A stretch of 64,000 nt of DNA from NCBI RefSeq assembly GCF_029203285.1, contig NZ_CP115669.1, forward strand, positions 2,666,001-2,730,000. Direction: 5' to 3'. The stretch's first letter is position 1. The number at the start of each line of letters is the position of its first letter. A program made the translations under genes and the position numbers. The notes beneath the pieces were generated by a model that searched no databases, was not told the origin of the DNA, and saw nothing but the letters and a program-made list of their open reading frames with translations. The DNA is from Pseudomonas sp. PSE14 (GTDB lineage: Bacteria > Pseudomonadota > Gammaproteobacteria > Pseudomonadales > Pseudomonadaceae). Shown piece after piece: positions 1 through 6,935 of the stretch.

Positions 1-1560
1 AAATATCTGGAATTTCCCGTTAGAGTCGCCTAGGCAAATTCCAGTGTTTTGTATTTCCTTTTTAGATGGGAATTTTTCAGGTATTGATAGTCCGGAGAAG
101 GACTTTATTTCTCTTGAGAAGGCTGCCCAGTTTTTGTTGTTGGGAAATGCATTGCTAATGATCTTGAAAAAGTGGTCGTTTGACTTTATGAATCCTTTTT
201 TTATGAGGGTCTCTTCGGTAAGTGCTTGATCTTTTCCTATGTACAGATCAAGTCGATAAGAGAACTTCATCTTGCGTCTTAATGCTATTTCAAGGAAGTG
301 GTCTATCGCGGCGGTAGACTGAGGGGAAGTCTCATCTACATAGAGTGCAGCAATTGAGCTGGCTGTTGATTTTATTGGTTTCTGGGCGAAATAAATTCCG
401 AATAACCTTTCATCGATGCTCGCAGTGTTGACGCTGATGGCTGGTTTGATAGGGGAGGTTTCAATGATAAGGCTTTTAATAGCTTCTGGTATTTCATAGC
501 TATCGAGGAAGTTTTTTATTTTATCGTTCGCTGGTGATGTGGATATTGAGAAGTCTGAGTTTAGAGGATTGAAGCTCTCTGGGAGTTCATTGTCGCTAAA
601 TGATATTTCATCGGGTGAAAGTATTGAGACGCCGTATTTGTGTTTGATTTCATTGCACGCTCTCAATAGCGCTTTTTCTCGCGTGATGAATCCGTCAATT
701 TTTGCTGAGATGCAATGAGCGAGATGTATTAGATCTGATTCGTCATTTCTTGCTGATCTCCTATTTGATGACCTGGATGGAAATATAATAGTGCGTAGCG
801 AGTCAGCTATTGCGGAAGTGTCGTTTTCGGATTTTATTTCGGGGAAGGCTTGAGCTAGTCTTAGCCCAAGATCGTCAGGGAAGTTTTTCGATTGGCGCTC
901 TAGTTCGTTTTTGAATTCGGGGGTTATGCAAACTGAGAATCCGCCTTGAAAGCCAACTTGCATTATCTTTAGAACTTGCGAATGGCCAATCCTTGCTTTG
1001 CAAATGTCAAGTATAAGATTTAAATCTAGTGCGTATATGGCGCGCCTAAGTACCGGTCCGGTTGGTTGTATTTCTGTTTTCTCGTTATTTAGCCTTCCAA
1101 ATAAATCGTTTTCTTCTAGGGAGTATCCCCTTATGTTTATCGTTCGGTTTTTTGTTTTTCCTCCTTTGACTTGCTTGTATACTGCGAAGCCATTCCTTTC
1201 CCAGAAGTCATTGGCGGGGAGGTCAGATGCTACCTTGGCTGCAATTGAGTGGTAGTTTCTCTCTTTTGCGAAACTTTTTAGTTTGTCGATTAGTTGCTTG
1301 CCAAGTCCATGGCCTTTTGTAGATTTGCAGGCATATACTTGGAAGACTTTTATGGTTGGCATTGTTCCGCCAAACATTAAGTATCCTTTCAGTTCTAGAT
1401 CCTTGTTTACGGCTACCCAGAGTTGTCCTTTAGATGCCATTTGTTCATAAGCTGTTGCCGATAGGAAGCCAAACGAGTTTTTGTTGTTGTCGGCGATTTT
1501 GGAGACTTGCTTTATATAATTCGAAACTTCATCAAAAGTCGTTAAGATTGCATAGTCCAT
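1..1560 (-). CDS. GNAT - PIN-like - GNAT-like fusion protein, partial (C-terminus beyond window)
   Basis: The minus-strand frame is open without a stop from an ATG at 1560 to the left window edge (520 codons seen), so the C-terminus is missing. Residues about 1-150 form a GNAT acetyltransferase: the acetyl-CoA loop reads KSTKGHGLGKQLIDKL and is followed by the usual 'DFWERNGFAVYK' segment. Residues about 175-285 resemble a PIN nuclease: an acidic start (ALDLNLILDI), a central DESDLIHLAHCISAKIDGFI and a final TRE where many PIN domains have TxD. Residues about 370-470 look like a second, more degenerate GNAT (GIYFAQK ... ETLIKKGFIKSNDHFFKI). PIN and GNAT domains both occur in toxin-antitoxin and defence proteins, but the function here is inference. 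Base composition is clearly more AT-rich than the neighbours, which suggests transfer. It is divergent from the Bro-N gene. Confidence 0.75.
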   Translation of the reverse strand, partial: MDYAILTTFDEVSNYIKQVSKIADNNKNSFGFLSATAYEQMASKGQLWVAVNKDLELKGYLMFGGTMPTIKVFQVYACKSTKGHGLGKQLIDKLKSFAKERNYHSIAAKVASDLPANDFWERNGFAVYKQVKGGKTKNRTINIRGYSLEENDLFGRLNNEKTEIQPTGPVLRRAIYALDLNLILDICKARIGHSQVLKIMQVGFQGGFSVCITPEFKNELERQSKNFPDDLGLRLAQAFPEIKSENDTSAIADSLRTIIFPSRSSNRRSARNDESDLIHLAHCISAKIDGFITREKALLRACNEIKHKYGVSILSPDEISFSDNELPESFNPLNSDFSISTSPANDKIKNFLDSYEIPEAIKSLIIETSPIKPAISVNTASIDERLFGIYFAQKPIKSTASSIAALYVDETSPQSTAAIDHFLEIALRRKMKFSYRLDLYIGKDQALTEETLIKKGFIKSNDHFFKIISNAFPNNKNWAAFSREIKSFSGLSIPEKFPSKKEIQNTGICLGDSNGKFQIF

Positions 1561-1748
1561 TGCGGTCTCGACTAGTATTCGGTTGGGGTGCGGTATTGGG
1601 GCGATACTCTCATAGGTGTGTGACTTCTACCATGTTTTCTGCATCAGGGTGCTGCCGTCTTTGGTAGGCCATTTCCCAAACCCCGATCTAACATGAATTG
1701 ATGTTGTGGACATCTTGACCATCATATCTCTACCCCCTAACCTCCCGA
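1561..1748. other. Intergenic region upstream of the GNAT-PIN gene
   Basis: The stretch between the GNAT-PIN start and the structured leader of the Bro-N gene carries no convincing gene. It is AT-richer toward 1690-1730, where a promoter for the plus-strand leader could lie (for example TTGATG at 1698 followed by an AT-rich hexamer near 1722), but I cannot fix one with confidence. Confidence 0.4.
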
Positions 1749-1750
1749 CG

Positions 1751-1771
1751 CCCCTGTGAAAACGACAGGGG
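1751..1771 (+). promoter_or_regulatory. Leader hairpin 5' of the C4-like element
   Basis: CCCCTGT at 1751-1757 pairs perfectly with ACAGGGG at 1765-1771 around a 7-base loop. It is the first hairpin of the leader and sits directly before the first target-like module. It may stabilise or terminate the leader transcript. There is no T-run after it, so it is not a classical terminator. Confidence 0.5.
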
Positions 1772-1772
1772 G

Positions 1773-1800
1773 CGGGTTTGGCGACCCGGAACAATCATTC
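1773..1800 (+). promoter_or_regulatory. C4 target-like module 1
   Basis: A hairpin CGGGT-TTGGCG-ACCCG (1773-1788) exposes the loop TTGGCG and is followed by CAATCAT (1792-1798). Both pieces are complementary to the antisense core (CGCCAA at 1910-1915 and ATGATTG at 1897-1903). Together with module 2 it forms the duplicated target arrangement expected of a C4 antisense system. Confidence 0.6.
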
Positions 1801-1822
1801 GCGTGACCTGCGCTGAATAGCC

Positions 1823-1918
1823 CTGCGCCGTAGCTCTACGGACGCAGTGATTTGCTATGGCGGGCCGCGTGGGGAGACCTTCGGGTCTGCCGGGTGATGA
1901 TTGCCGGTTCGCCAACCC
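1823..1918 (+). ncRNA. C4-like antisense RNA core
   Basis: Three perfect hairpins lie in order: a CCGTAG/CTACGG stem inside a larger CTGCG...CGCAG stem (1823-1847), AGACC-TTCG-GGTCT with a UUCG-type tetraloop (1875-1888), and GGTT-CGCC-AACC (1906-1917). Between the last two is TGATGATTG (1895-1903). The two single-stranded parts, TGATGATTG and CGCCAA, are complementary in the right order to the modules at 1773-1800 and 1940-1980. In phages P1 and P4 the C4 RNA is cut from the leader of an antirepressor transcript and shuts off that transcript's expression by such bipartite pairing. The same layout here, just upstream of a Bro-N gene, makes a C4-type role likely. Processing is not visible from sequence. 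Confidence 0.65.
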
Positions 1919-1939
1919 TGCGCGGTTCCGCCACCCCAT

Positions 1940-1980
1940 CCGTTTGGCGACGGTGAGGTGGTGTCCATAAACAATCATCA
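1940..1980 (+). promoter_or_regulatory. C4 target-like module 2, next to the Bro-N start
   Basis: A second hairpin, CCGT-TTGGCG-ACGG (1940-1953), again shows TTGGCG in its loop, and CAATCATCA (1972-1980) is the exact reverse complement of TGATGATTG at 1895-1903. The second element overlaps the presumed ribosome-binding region (AAGG near 1979-1982), so pairing would cover translation initiation of the gene starting at 1993. Confidence 0.6.
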
Positions 1981-1992
1981 AGGTCTGCACTC

Positions 1993-2466
1993 ATGGACGA
2001 CATCTACATCCCCACCGTTTTCCAGCGCTACAACCGTTCCCTGCGCGGCGTGTTGATCGACAACCAGCCCTGGTTGGTCGCCCGCGAGCTGGGGTATCTG
2101 ATCCGCGAGCGGGTCGAGTCTTATGTTCTTCGTCTGGATGATGATCTGTTTCGCGAGGCGCGCCTGGTGACGGGCAGCGGCGAGGAGGTCGTGCTGCTGG
2201 TGAGCGACTATGGCGCCTTCCATGTGCTGAACCGCTTTCGCGATCCGGAGCATCGGGAGTTGCGCAAGTGGATTACCGGGTATGTGTTGCCGGTGCTGCG
2301 GGATCAGGGGTTGATGGCGGCTTGCAGTCCGAAGCGGATGCAGGCGAAGGGGGAAGGGCGGCCGATTGCGGTGCTGGATTGGCAGGGGGAGTTGTGGGTG
2401 CCGATGGGGGAGGTGCCGAGGTTGATGCGGGAAGAGCGGCGCGGGCGGTGGTGGCGGCGGGAGTAA
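1993..2466 (+). CDS. Bro-N domain protein (phage antirepressor-like)
   Basis: The 157-residue product is mostly one Bro-N domain (about residues 5-105): 'YIPTVFQRYNRSLRGVL', 'PWLVARELGYLI', 'LRLDDDLF', 'LVSDYGAFHVLNRF' and 'HRELRKWITGYVLPVLRDQG' are the family's typical strands and helices. Bro-N is a DNA-binding domain common in phage antirepressors and widely scattered in Pseudomonas chromosomes. The tail after residue 110 (ending in RRGRWWRRE) is short and basic, with no recognisable second domain. No other phage gene is visible nearby, so this is probably a prophage remnant or domesticated regulator. Expression is probably controlled by the C4-like leader immediately upstream. Confidence 0.8.
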   Translation: MDDIYIPTVFQRYNRSLRGVLIDNQPWLVARELGYLIRERVESYVLRLDDDLFREARLVTGSGEEVVLLVSDYGAFHVLNRFRDPEHRELRKWITGYVLPVLRDQGLMAACSPKRMQAKGEGRPIAVLDWQGELWVPMGEVPRLMREERRGRWWRRE

Positions 2467-2487
2467 TGGCGGGTGCGGAGTGGGGCG

Positions 2488-2512
2488 GGTTCGCGAGCAA
2501 GCTCGCTCCTAC
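2488..2512. repeat. REP palindrome, single copy
   Basis: GGTTCGCGAGCAAGCTCGCTCC plus a terminal TAC: one arm of the REP family seen as inverted pairs elsewhere in the window (8445, 12019, 14508, 43080, 48350). It lies 21 bases after the Bro-N stop. Confidence 0.85.
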
Positions 2513-2550
2513 GAAGAGCGGTGCTGCCGTGGGGAGTTCGGAGTTGGGGT

Positions 2551-2588
2551 TGCCCTCACCCCAGCCCTCTCCCGGAGGGAGAGGGGGC
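2551..2588. repeat. CCCTCACCCC / CTCTCCCGGAGGGAGAG palindromic repeat
   Basis: A second repeat family: a CCCTCACCCC lead followed by a hairpin CCCTCTCCC-GGAGGGAGAGG. The same unit recurs as an inverted pair at 39729-39849. It sits between the Bro-N gene and gapN, convergent to both, and could act as a transcription barrier. Confidence 0.7.
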
Positions 2589-2635
2589 CGATTGGCGTGG
2601 GGTTCGGGGTTGGCGTCAGCCGGTGGGTGGGCTGA

Positions 2636-4261
2636 TCAGAAGATGTAGTCCGTGGTCAGGAAGTTGGAGTCGCGGTCGCGGATGATCTGGCTGATCAGTT
2701 CCTTGTTTGCGTCGGTGAAACGGGTGGCGACCAGGGTGCGGATGGAGAAGGTGCGCAGGGCGTCGTGCACGGAGAGGGTGCCTTCGGCGGAGTTCTTGCG
2801 GCCGTTGAAGGGGTAGCTGTCCGGGCCGCGCTGGCACTGGGCGTTGATGTTGATGCGGCCGACCTGGTTGACGAAGGCGTCCACCAGCGGGCCGATCTGC
2901 TCCGGGTTGTCGCCGAACAGGCTGAGCTGCTGGCCGTAGTCGGACTGCAGCACGTAGTCGATCACTTCATCCAGCTCGCGGTAGGGCACCACGGGCACCA
3001 GCGGGCCGAACTGTTCTTCGTGGTAAAGGCGCATGTCCGGGCTGACCGGGCTGAGCAGCGCCGGGTAGAAGAAGCTTTCGCGGCTTTCGCCACCGCCGGG
3101 GTTGATGACCTGGGCGCCCTTGGCCAGCGCGTCCTGCAGCAGGCCACTGAGGAAGTCGACCTTGCCCGGCTCGGGCAGTGGCGTCAGCGCTACGCCCGGT
3201 TCCCAGGGCATGCCGGGTTTGAGTTCGGCGAGCTTGGCGCTGAATTTGTCGAGGAAGCGGGGCAGCACGTCTTCGTGGACGAAGAGAATTTTCAGCGCGG
3301 TGCAGCGCTGGCCGTTGAAGGAGAGGGCGCCGGTGATGGCTTCGCTGACGGCGTTGTCCAGGTCGACGCTGGGCAGGACGATGCCGGGGTTCTTGGCGTC
3401 CAGGCCGAGGGCGGCGCGCAGGCGGTGCGGGCGCGGGTGGAGCTTCTTCAGGTCGGCGGCGCCGGAGTGGGTGCCGATGAAGGCGAAGACGTCGACCTTG
3501 CCGCTGGCCATGAGCGCGCTGACGGTCTCGCGGCCGCGCCCGTAGATGACGTTGATGACGCCCGGCGGGAAGCTGTCGCGGAAGGCTTCGAGCAGTGGGC
3601 GGATGAGCAGCACGCCGAATTTGGCGGGCTTGAAGACCACGGTGTTGCCCATGATCAGCGCCGGGATCAGGGTGGTGAAGGTTTCGTTCAGCGGGTAGTT
3701 GTACGGGCCCATGCACAGCGCCACGCCCAGCGGCACGCGGCGGATCTGCCCGAGGGTGCCCTGTTCCAGCTCGAAGCGGCTGGAGCGGCGGTCCAGCTCC
3801 TTGAGCGCCTCGATGGTGTCGACGATGTAGTCGCAGGTGCGGTCGAACTCTTTCTCCGAGTCCTTGAGGTTCTTGCCGATCTCCCACATGAGCAGCTTGA
3901 CCACGGCGGTGCGCTGTTCGCGCATGCGGGCGAGGAAGCGTTCGACGTGGGCGATGCGCTCGGCCACGCGCAGGTTGGGCCACAGGCCCTGGCCGTTGTC
4001 GTAGGCGGCGACGGCGGCGTCCAGCGCGGCGAGGGCGGCGTCGGCATCCAGCAGCGGGGTGCTGCCGAGGATGACCTGTTCGTCACCTTGTTCGGTGGCG
4101 AGGAAGATCGGGCTGCGCACCGGGGCGAGCGGGCCGTCCCAGCGGAGCAACTGGCCGTTGACCAGGTATTCGCGCTGCTCGACGGGGGCGTCGGGGCGCC
4201 AGGTTTCAGGGATGTCGGCGAGGCAGGGGAAGAGGCGGTCGAGTTTGTTGTTGTCAGGCAT
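2636..4261 (-). CDS. gapN: NADP-dependent glyceraldehyde-3-phosphate dehydrogenase-like aldehyde dehydrogenase
   Basis: A 541-residue ALDH-superfamily enzyme. Visible features are the substrate/NAD segment GPYNYPLNETF (catalytic Asn), 'GNTVVFKPAKFG' (cofactor lysine), 'FIGTHSGA' and the catalytic cysteine in SFNGQRCTALK. In place of the usual ELGGKNP the sequence reads GLDAKNP, so the normal general-base glutamate is not at its expected place. Gene order (gntR, gntK, gntT, then this) matches the P. aeruginosa gluconate locus, whose corresponding gene is annotated as GapN. Oxidising glyceraldehyde-3-phosphate directly to 3-phosphoglycerate would suit Entner-Doudoroff flux from gluconate. Substrate is inferred from context. 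It is followed by the 2551 repeat. Confidence 0.75.
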   Translation of the reverse strand: MPDNNKLDRLFPCLADIPETWRPDAPVEQREYLVNGQLLRWDGPLAPVRSPIFLATEQGDEQVILGSTPLLDADAALAALDAAVAAYDNGQGLWPNLRVAERIAHVERFLARMREQRTAVVKLLMWEIGKNLKDSEKEFDRTCDYIVDTIEALKELDRRSSRFELEQGTLGQIRRVPLGVALCMGPYNYPLNETFTTLIPALIMGNTVVFKPAKFGVLLIRPLLEAFRDSFPPGVINVIYGRGRETVSALMASGKVDVFAFIGTHSGAADLKKLHPRPHRLRAALGLDAKNPGIVLPSVDLDNAVSEAITGALSFNGQRCTALKILFVHEDVLPRFLDKFSAKLAELKPGMPWEPGVALTPLPEPGKVDFLSGLLQDALAKGAQVINPGGGESRESFFYPALLSPVSPDMRLYHEEQFGPLVPVVPYRELDEVIDYVLQSDYGQQLSLFGDNPEQIGPLVDAFVNQVGRININAQCQRGPDSYPFNGRKNSAEGTLSVHDALRTFSIRTLVATRFTDANKELISQIIRDRDSNFLTTDYIF

Positions 4262-4368
4262 GACTCATCCTTCGGAAACGGTGGGCGACTGGTCTGTTTT
4301 AGTCCGTGATTGTGCTTAGGTAAATCGATTCAGCAAGCGATGCGACGAGTGGCCGGGTGGTTGCTTTG

Positions 4369-4495
4369 GTAGGGCGCATAACGCTCCGCGTTATGCGCCG
4401 ATTGACTGTGGTTTCAGGGCACTGCGAACCCACCGTCGAAGCGACGGGCAGGCAAGGTGAATCGGCGTACAACCGCGAACGGTTGTACGCCCTAC
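4369..4495. repeat. 127-bp dispersed repeat bounded by GTAGGGCG hairpins, copy 1
   Basis: It starts GTAGGGCGCATAACG, whose hairpin partner CGTTATGCGCC follows, and ends with the hairpin GGCGTACAACC / GGTTGTACGCCCTAC. Between them lies 'TGTGGTTTCAGGGC'. A second copy in the same arrangement is at 44989-45116, with different bases in the first stem (GTATAACG / CGTTATAC) but preserved pairing. The end of this copy holds the stop codon of the small gene at 4492-4632. Confidence 0.75.
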
Positions 4496-4632
4496 GGGTG
4501 CGACGGGGCGGGGTTTGGCGCGGGGACCGGTTGCAGCAGTTCCTGCTGCTCGGCGTAGCGGGCGCGGATGTCGAAGTCGCGGGGCCAGGTGGGTTGCGCG
4601 GGTTGGGCTTGCGGAGTTGCGGAGGAAGTCAT
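4492..4632 (-). CDS. Small hypothetical protein (46 aa)
   Basis: ATG at 4632 is preceded by GAGGT nine bases upstream, a good ribosome-binding site, and encodes a 46-residue proline- and glutamine-rich peptide with a central 'WPRDFDIRARYAEQQELLQP'. No domain is recognised. The TAG stop lies inside the terminal palindrome of the 127-bp repeat (the GTAG of GTAGGGCG). It sits between gntT and gapN on the same strand and might be co-transcribed. A longer in-frame start at 4701 exists but has no comparable ribosome-binding site. Confidence 0.4.
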   Translation of the reverse strand: MTSSATPQAQPAQPTWPRDFDIRARYAEQQELLQPVPAPNPAPSHP

Positions 4633-4740
4633 GGGCGATACCTCGTTGCAGGAAGCCGGTAGGGCGGATGAGCCTTCGGAGTCATCCGCCGGTTGTTTCA
4701 TGACCGGGCTGCGGCGGTGGCGCGCGCAACCCGGTTGGGT

Positions 4741-6093
4741 TCAGACGAACAGCGACAGCAGCAGGATGAAGCCCAGGCCGACCACCGAGAGGATGGTTTC
4801 CATGGCGGTCCAGGTCTTGAAGGTTTCCATCACGCTCATGTTGAAGTACTGCTTCACCAGCCAGAAGCCGGCGTCGTTGACGTGGGAGAGGATCAGCGAA
4901 CCCGCGCCGGTGGCCAGCACCAGCAGTTCGCGGTTGACGCCGGGGATCAGGTTGATCACCGGTACCACGATGCCCGCGCCGGTGATGGTGGCGACGGTGG
5001 CGGAACCGGTGGCGATGCGGATCACCGCGGCCACCAGCCAGGCCAGGAGGATCGGCGAGATCTGCGCCTGCACGGCCATGTGGCCGATCACGTCGCCCAC
5101 GCCACTGGCCACCAGCATCTGTTTGAAGCCGCCGCCGGCGCCGATGATCATCACGATGGCGGCGGTGGGCGCGAGGCTGTGGTCGAGCAGCTTGAGGATC
5201 TTCTTCGAGTCGAAGCCGCGGGCGTAGCCGAAGGTGTAGAGCGACAGCAGCAGGGCCAGGAGCAGGGCGGTGATCGGGTGGCCGATCATGTCCAGCCAGG
5301 CGCGGACGACGTGGCCGTCGGCGAGCATGACGTCGGCGAAGGTCTTCAGCAGCATCAGGAACACCGGCAGCAGCACGGTGAACAGGGTGACGCCGAAGCT
5401 CGGCAGGTCGCTGGTGTCCGGCTCATGGGCGATCTGCGCCACCAGCTCCTCGTTGGGTTGGCCGGGGATCACCTTGGAAATCCACGCGCCGAAGATCGGG
5501 CCGGCGATGGCGGCGGTGGGCAGGGCGACCAGCAGGCCGTAGAAGATGGTCTTGCCGATGTCCGCGCCGAACACGCCGATGGCCAGCAGCGGGCCCGGGT
5601 GCGGCGGCACCAGGCCGTGCACGGCGGAGAGGCCGGCGAGCAGCGGGATGCCGATCTTGATCAGCGACACGCCGCTGCGGCGGGCCACGATGAACACCAG
5701 CGGAACCAGCAGGATGAAGCCGATCTCGAAGAACAGCGGGATGCCGACGAGGAAGGCGGCGAGCATCATCGCCCAGTGCACGCGCTGCTTGCCGAAGGCC
5801 TGGATCAGGGTGCGGGCGATCTGATCGGCGCCGCCGGACTCGGCCATCATCTTCCCGAGCATGGTGCCTAGGGCGAGGATGATGCCGACGAAGCCGAGCA
5901 CGCTGCCGAAGCCGTCCTGGAAGGATTTGACGATGGTCGCCACGGGCATGCCGGAGGTCAGGCCGAGGAAGCCGGCGGCGATGATCAGGGCAATGAAGGG
6001 GTGAATCTTCAGGCGCGTGATCAGCAGGATCAGGCCGATGATGGTGACTACCGCATCCAGCAGCAGATAGGTGTCGTGGGACATGCCGAGCAT
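4741..6093 (-). CDS. gntT: Gluconate permease, GntP/GntT family
   Basis: A 450-residue, very hydrophobic protein with about a dozen membrane segments, typical length for the GntP family of gluconate:H+ symporters. Recognisable stretches are 'LVPPHPGPLLAIGVFGADIG', 'NDAGFWLVKQYFNMS' and 'MGVAT'-like glycine-rich helices near 'RIATGSATVATITGAG'. It imports D-gluconate across the inner membrane. The start at 6093 has a GGAGAG ribosome-binding site. A GntR-type operator lies at 6150-6167, between it and gntK, so it has its own regulated promoter or shares read-through from gntK. Confidence 0.9.
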   Translation of the reverse strand: MLGMSHDTYLLLDAVVTIIGLILLITRLKIHPFIALIIAAGFLGLTSGMPVATIVKSFQDGFGSVLGFVGIILALGTMLGKMMAESGGADQIARTLIQAFGKQRVHWAMMLAAFLVGIPLFFEIGFILLVPLVFIVARRSGVSLIKIGIPLLAGLSAVHGLVPPHPGPLLAIGVFGADIGKTIFYGLLVALPTAAIAGPIFGAWISKVIPGQPNEELVAQIAHEPDTSDLPSFGVTLFTVLLPVFLMLLKTFADVMLADGHVVRAWLDMIGHPITALLLALLLSLYTFGYARGFDSKKILKLLDHSLAPTAAIVMIIGAGGGFKQMLVASGVGDVIGHMAVQAQISPILLAWLVAAVIRIATGSATVATITGAGIVVPVINLIPGVNRELLVLATGAGSLILSHVNDAGFWLVKQYFNMSVMETFKTWTAMETILSVVGLGFILLLSLFV

Positions 6094-6149
6094 GGGGCTC
6101 TCCTGTTGTTGTCGTTTTGCCGGAGCGGCTTTTCTTCTTCAGTTAATCG

Positions 6150-6167
6150 AGATAGCGCTATCTTTGA
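6150..6167 (-). promoter_or_regulatory. GntR operator O1 (gntT)
   Basis: AGATAGCGCTATCTTTGA. On the minus strand it reads TCAAAGATAGCGCT, one base off the pattern AC-N-AAG-N-TAGCGCT known for the Pseudomonas gluconate repressor. It is 57 bases upstream of the gntT start. Confidence 0.8.
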
Positions 6168-6185
6168 CGGGCAGGCGCTATCGGC

Positions 6186-6707
6186 TCAGTCGTGGGAGTG
6201 CTGACGCCACCAGAGGTGTGCAGCTTCGGCCAGTTCTTCCAGCGGGCGGGTGGCGTCCAGACGCAGGGTCAGCGGTTCGCTCACCGGTGGTTCGAGGGCG
6301 GCGAACTGGCTGTCGATCAGGCTGGCCGGCATGAAGTGGCCGGGGCGGGTAGCGACGCGCTTCGCGGCGGTTTCCGGGGTGAGTTCCAGGAACACCACGC
6401 CCAGGCCGGGCACGGCGCGACGCAGGCGTTCACGGTAGATGAGCTTGAGCGCGGAGCAGGTGAGCACGGGGCGCTGCCCGGCAGCGATGGCTTTCTGCAG
6501 CTCGGCGGCGAGGGTGTCGAGCCAGCCGGCGCGGTCCTCGTCGGTCAGCGGGATGCCGGCGCTCATCTTCTGGATATTGGCTTCGGGGTGGAAGGAGTCG
6601 CCTTCGATGGCGAACGCGCCGCTGCGCAGGCACAGGGCCTCGCTGACGCTGGACTTGCCGCATCCGGCGACACCCATGATGAGTACGGCATCGATGGCGG
6701 GGAGCAT
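6186..6707 (-). CDS. gntK: Gluconokinase
   Basis: A 173-residue P-loop kinase: Walker A GVAGCGKSS at about residues 12-20, then 'EGDSFHPEANIQKMSAGIPL', 'DEDRAGWLDTL', 'CSALKLIYRERLR' and 'RPGHFMPASLIDSQF', all hallmark segments of bacterial gluconokinase. It converts D-gluconate plus ATP to 6-phosphogluconate, feeding the Entner-Doudoroff pathway. I place the start at 6707 because the P-loop then begins at the usual distance from the N-terminus. An upstream in-frame extension to 6785 would run through operator O2 (6725-6742), which argues against it. The gene is divergent from gntR. Confidence 0.92.
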   Translation of the reverse strand: MLPAIDAVLIMGVAGCGKSSVSEALCLRSGAFAIEGDSFHPEANIQKMSAGIPLTDEDRAGWLDTLAAELQKAIAAGQRPVLTCSALKLIYRERLRRAVPGLGVVFLELTPETAAKRVATRPGHFMPASLIDSQFAALEPPVSEPLTLRLDATRPLEELAEAAHLWWRQHSHD

Positions 6708-6724
6708 GCAGGGCCTCGGCGTTG

Positions 6725-6742
6725 AGACAGCGCTATCTTTGT
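6725..6742 (-). promoter_or_regulatory. GntR operator O2 (gntK)
   Basis: On the minus strand the site reads ACAAAGATAGCGCT, a full match to AC-N-AAG-N-TAGCGCT. It lies 18 bases upstream of the gntK start, where bound repressor would block transcription. Confidence 0.85.
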
Positions 6743-6888
6743 TGGGTGTAACGAAAAGCATTGGCTGCCTCCGTATTCTTGTCATTCTAGTCGGTCTGTT
6801 CTGGCGGCTTCGGCCTGCTTGATGGCAAGCAAGGGGCCGGCGGGCGAGGGACCGGTGGGGCCGGTCTCAGGCAATTGCCCTGGTCGCG

Positions 6889-6906
6889 AGACAGCGCTAC
6901 CTTAGT
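6889..6906 (-). promoter_or_regulatory. GntR operator O3 (gntR autoregulation)
   Basis: The minus strand reads ACTAAGGTAGCGCT, a full match to AC-N-AAG-N-TAGCGCT, ending 30 bases before the gntR start. This implies that the repressor also controls its own gene. Confidence 0.82.
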
Positions 6907-6935
6907 GCCTCGATTTTTGTTTGGCAAGCTGCCCG

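Noticed and set aside
2765-4309. 514-residue plus-strand open frame opposite gapN
   Set aside because: It is a shadow of the well-supported aldehyde dehydrogenase, with no motif of its own.
6708-6785. N-terminal extension of gntK
   Set aside because: The extension covers operator O2 and shifts the P-loop away from its usual distance.
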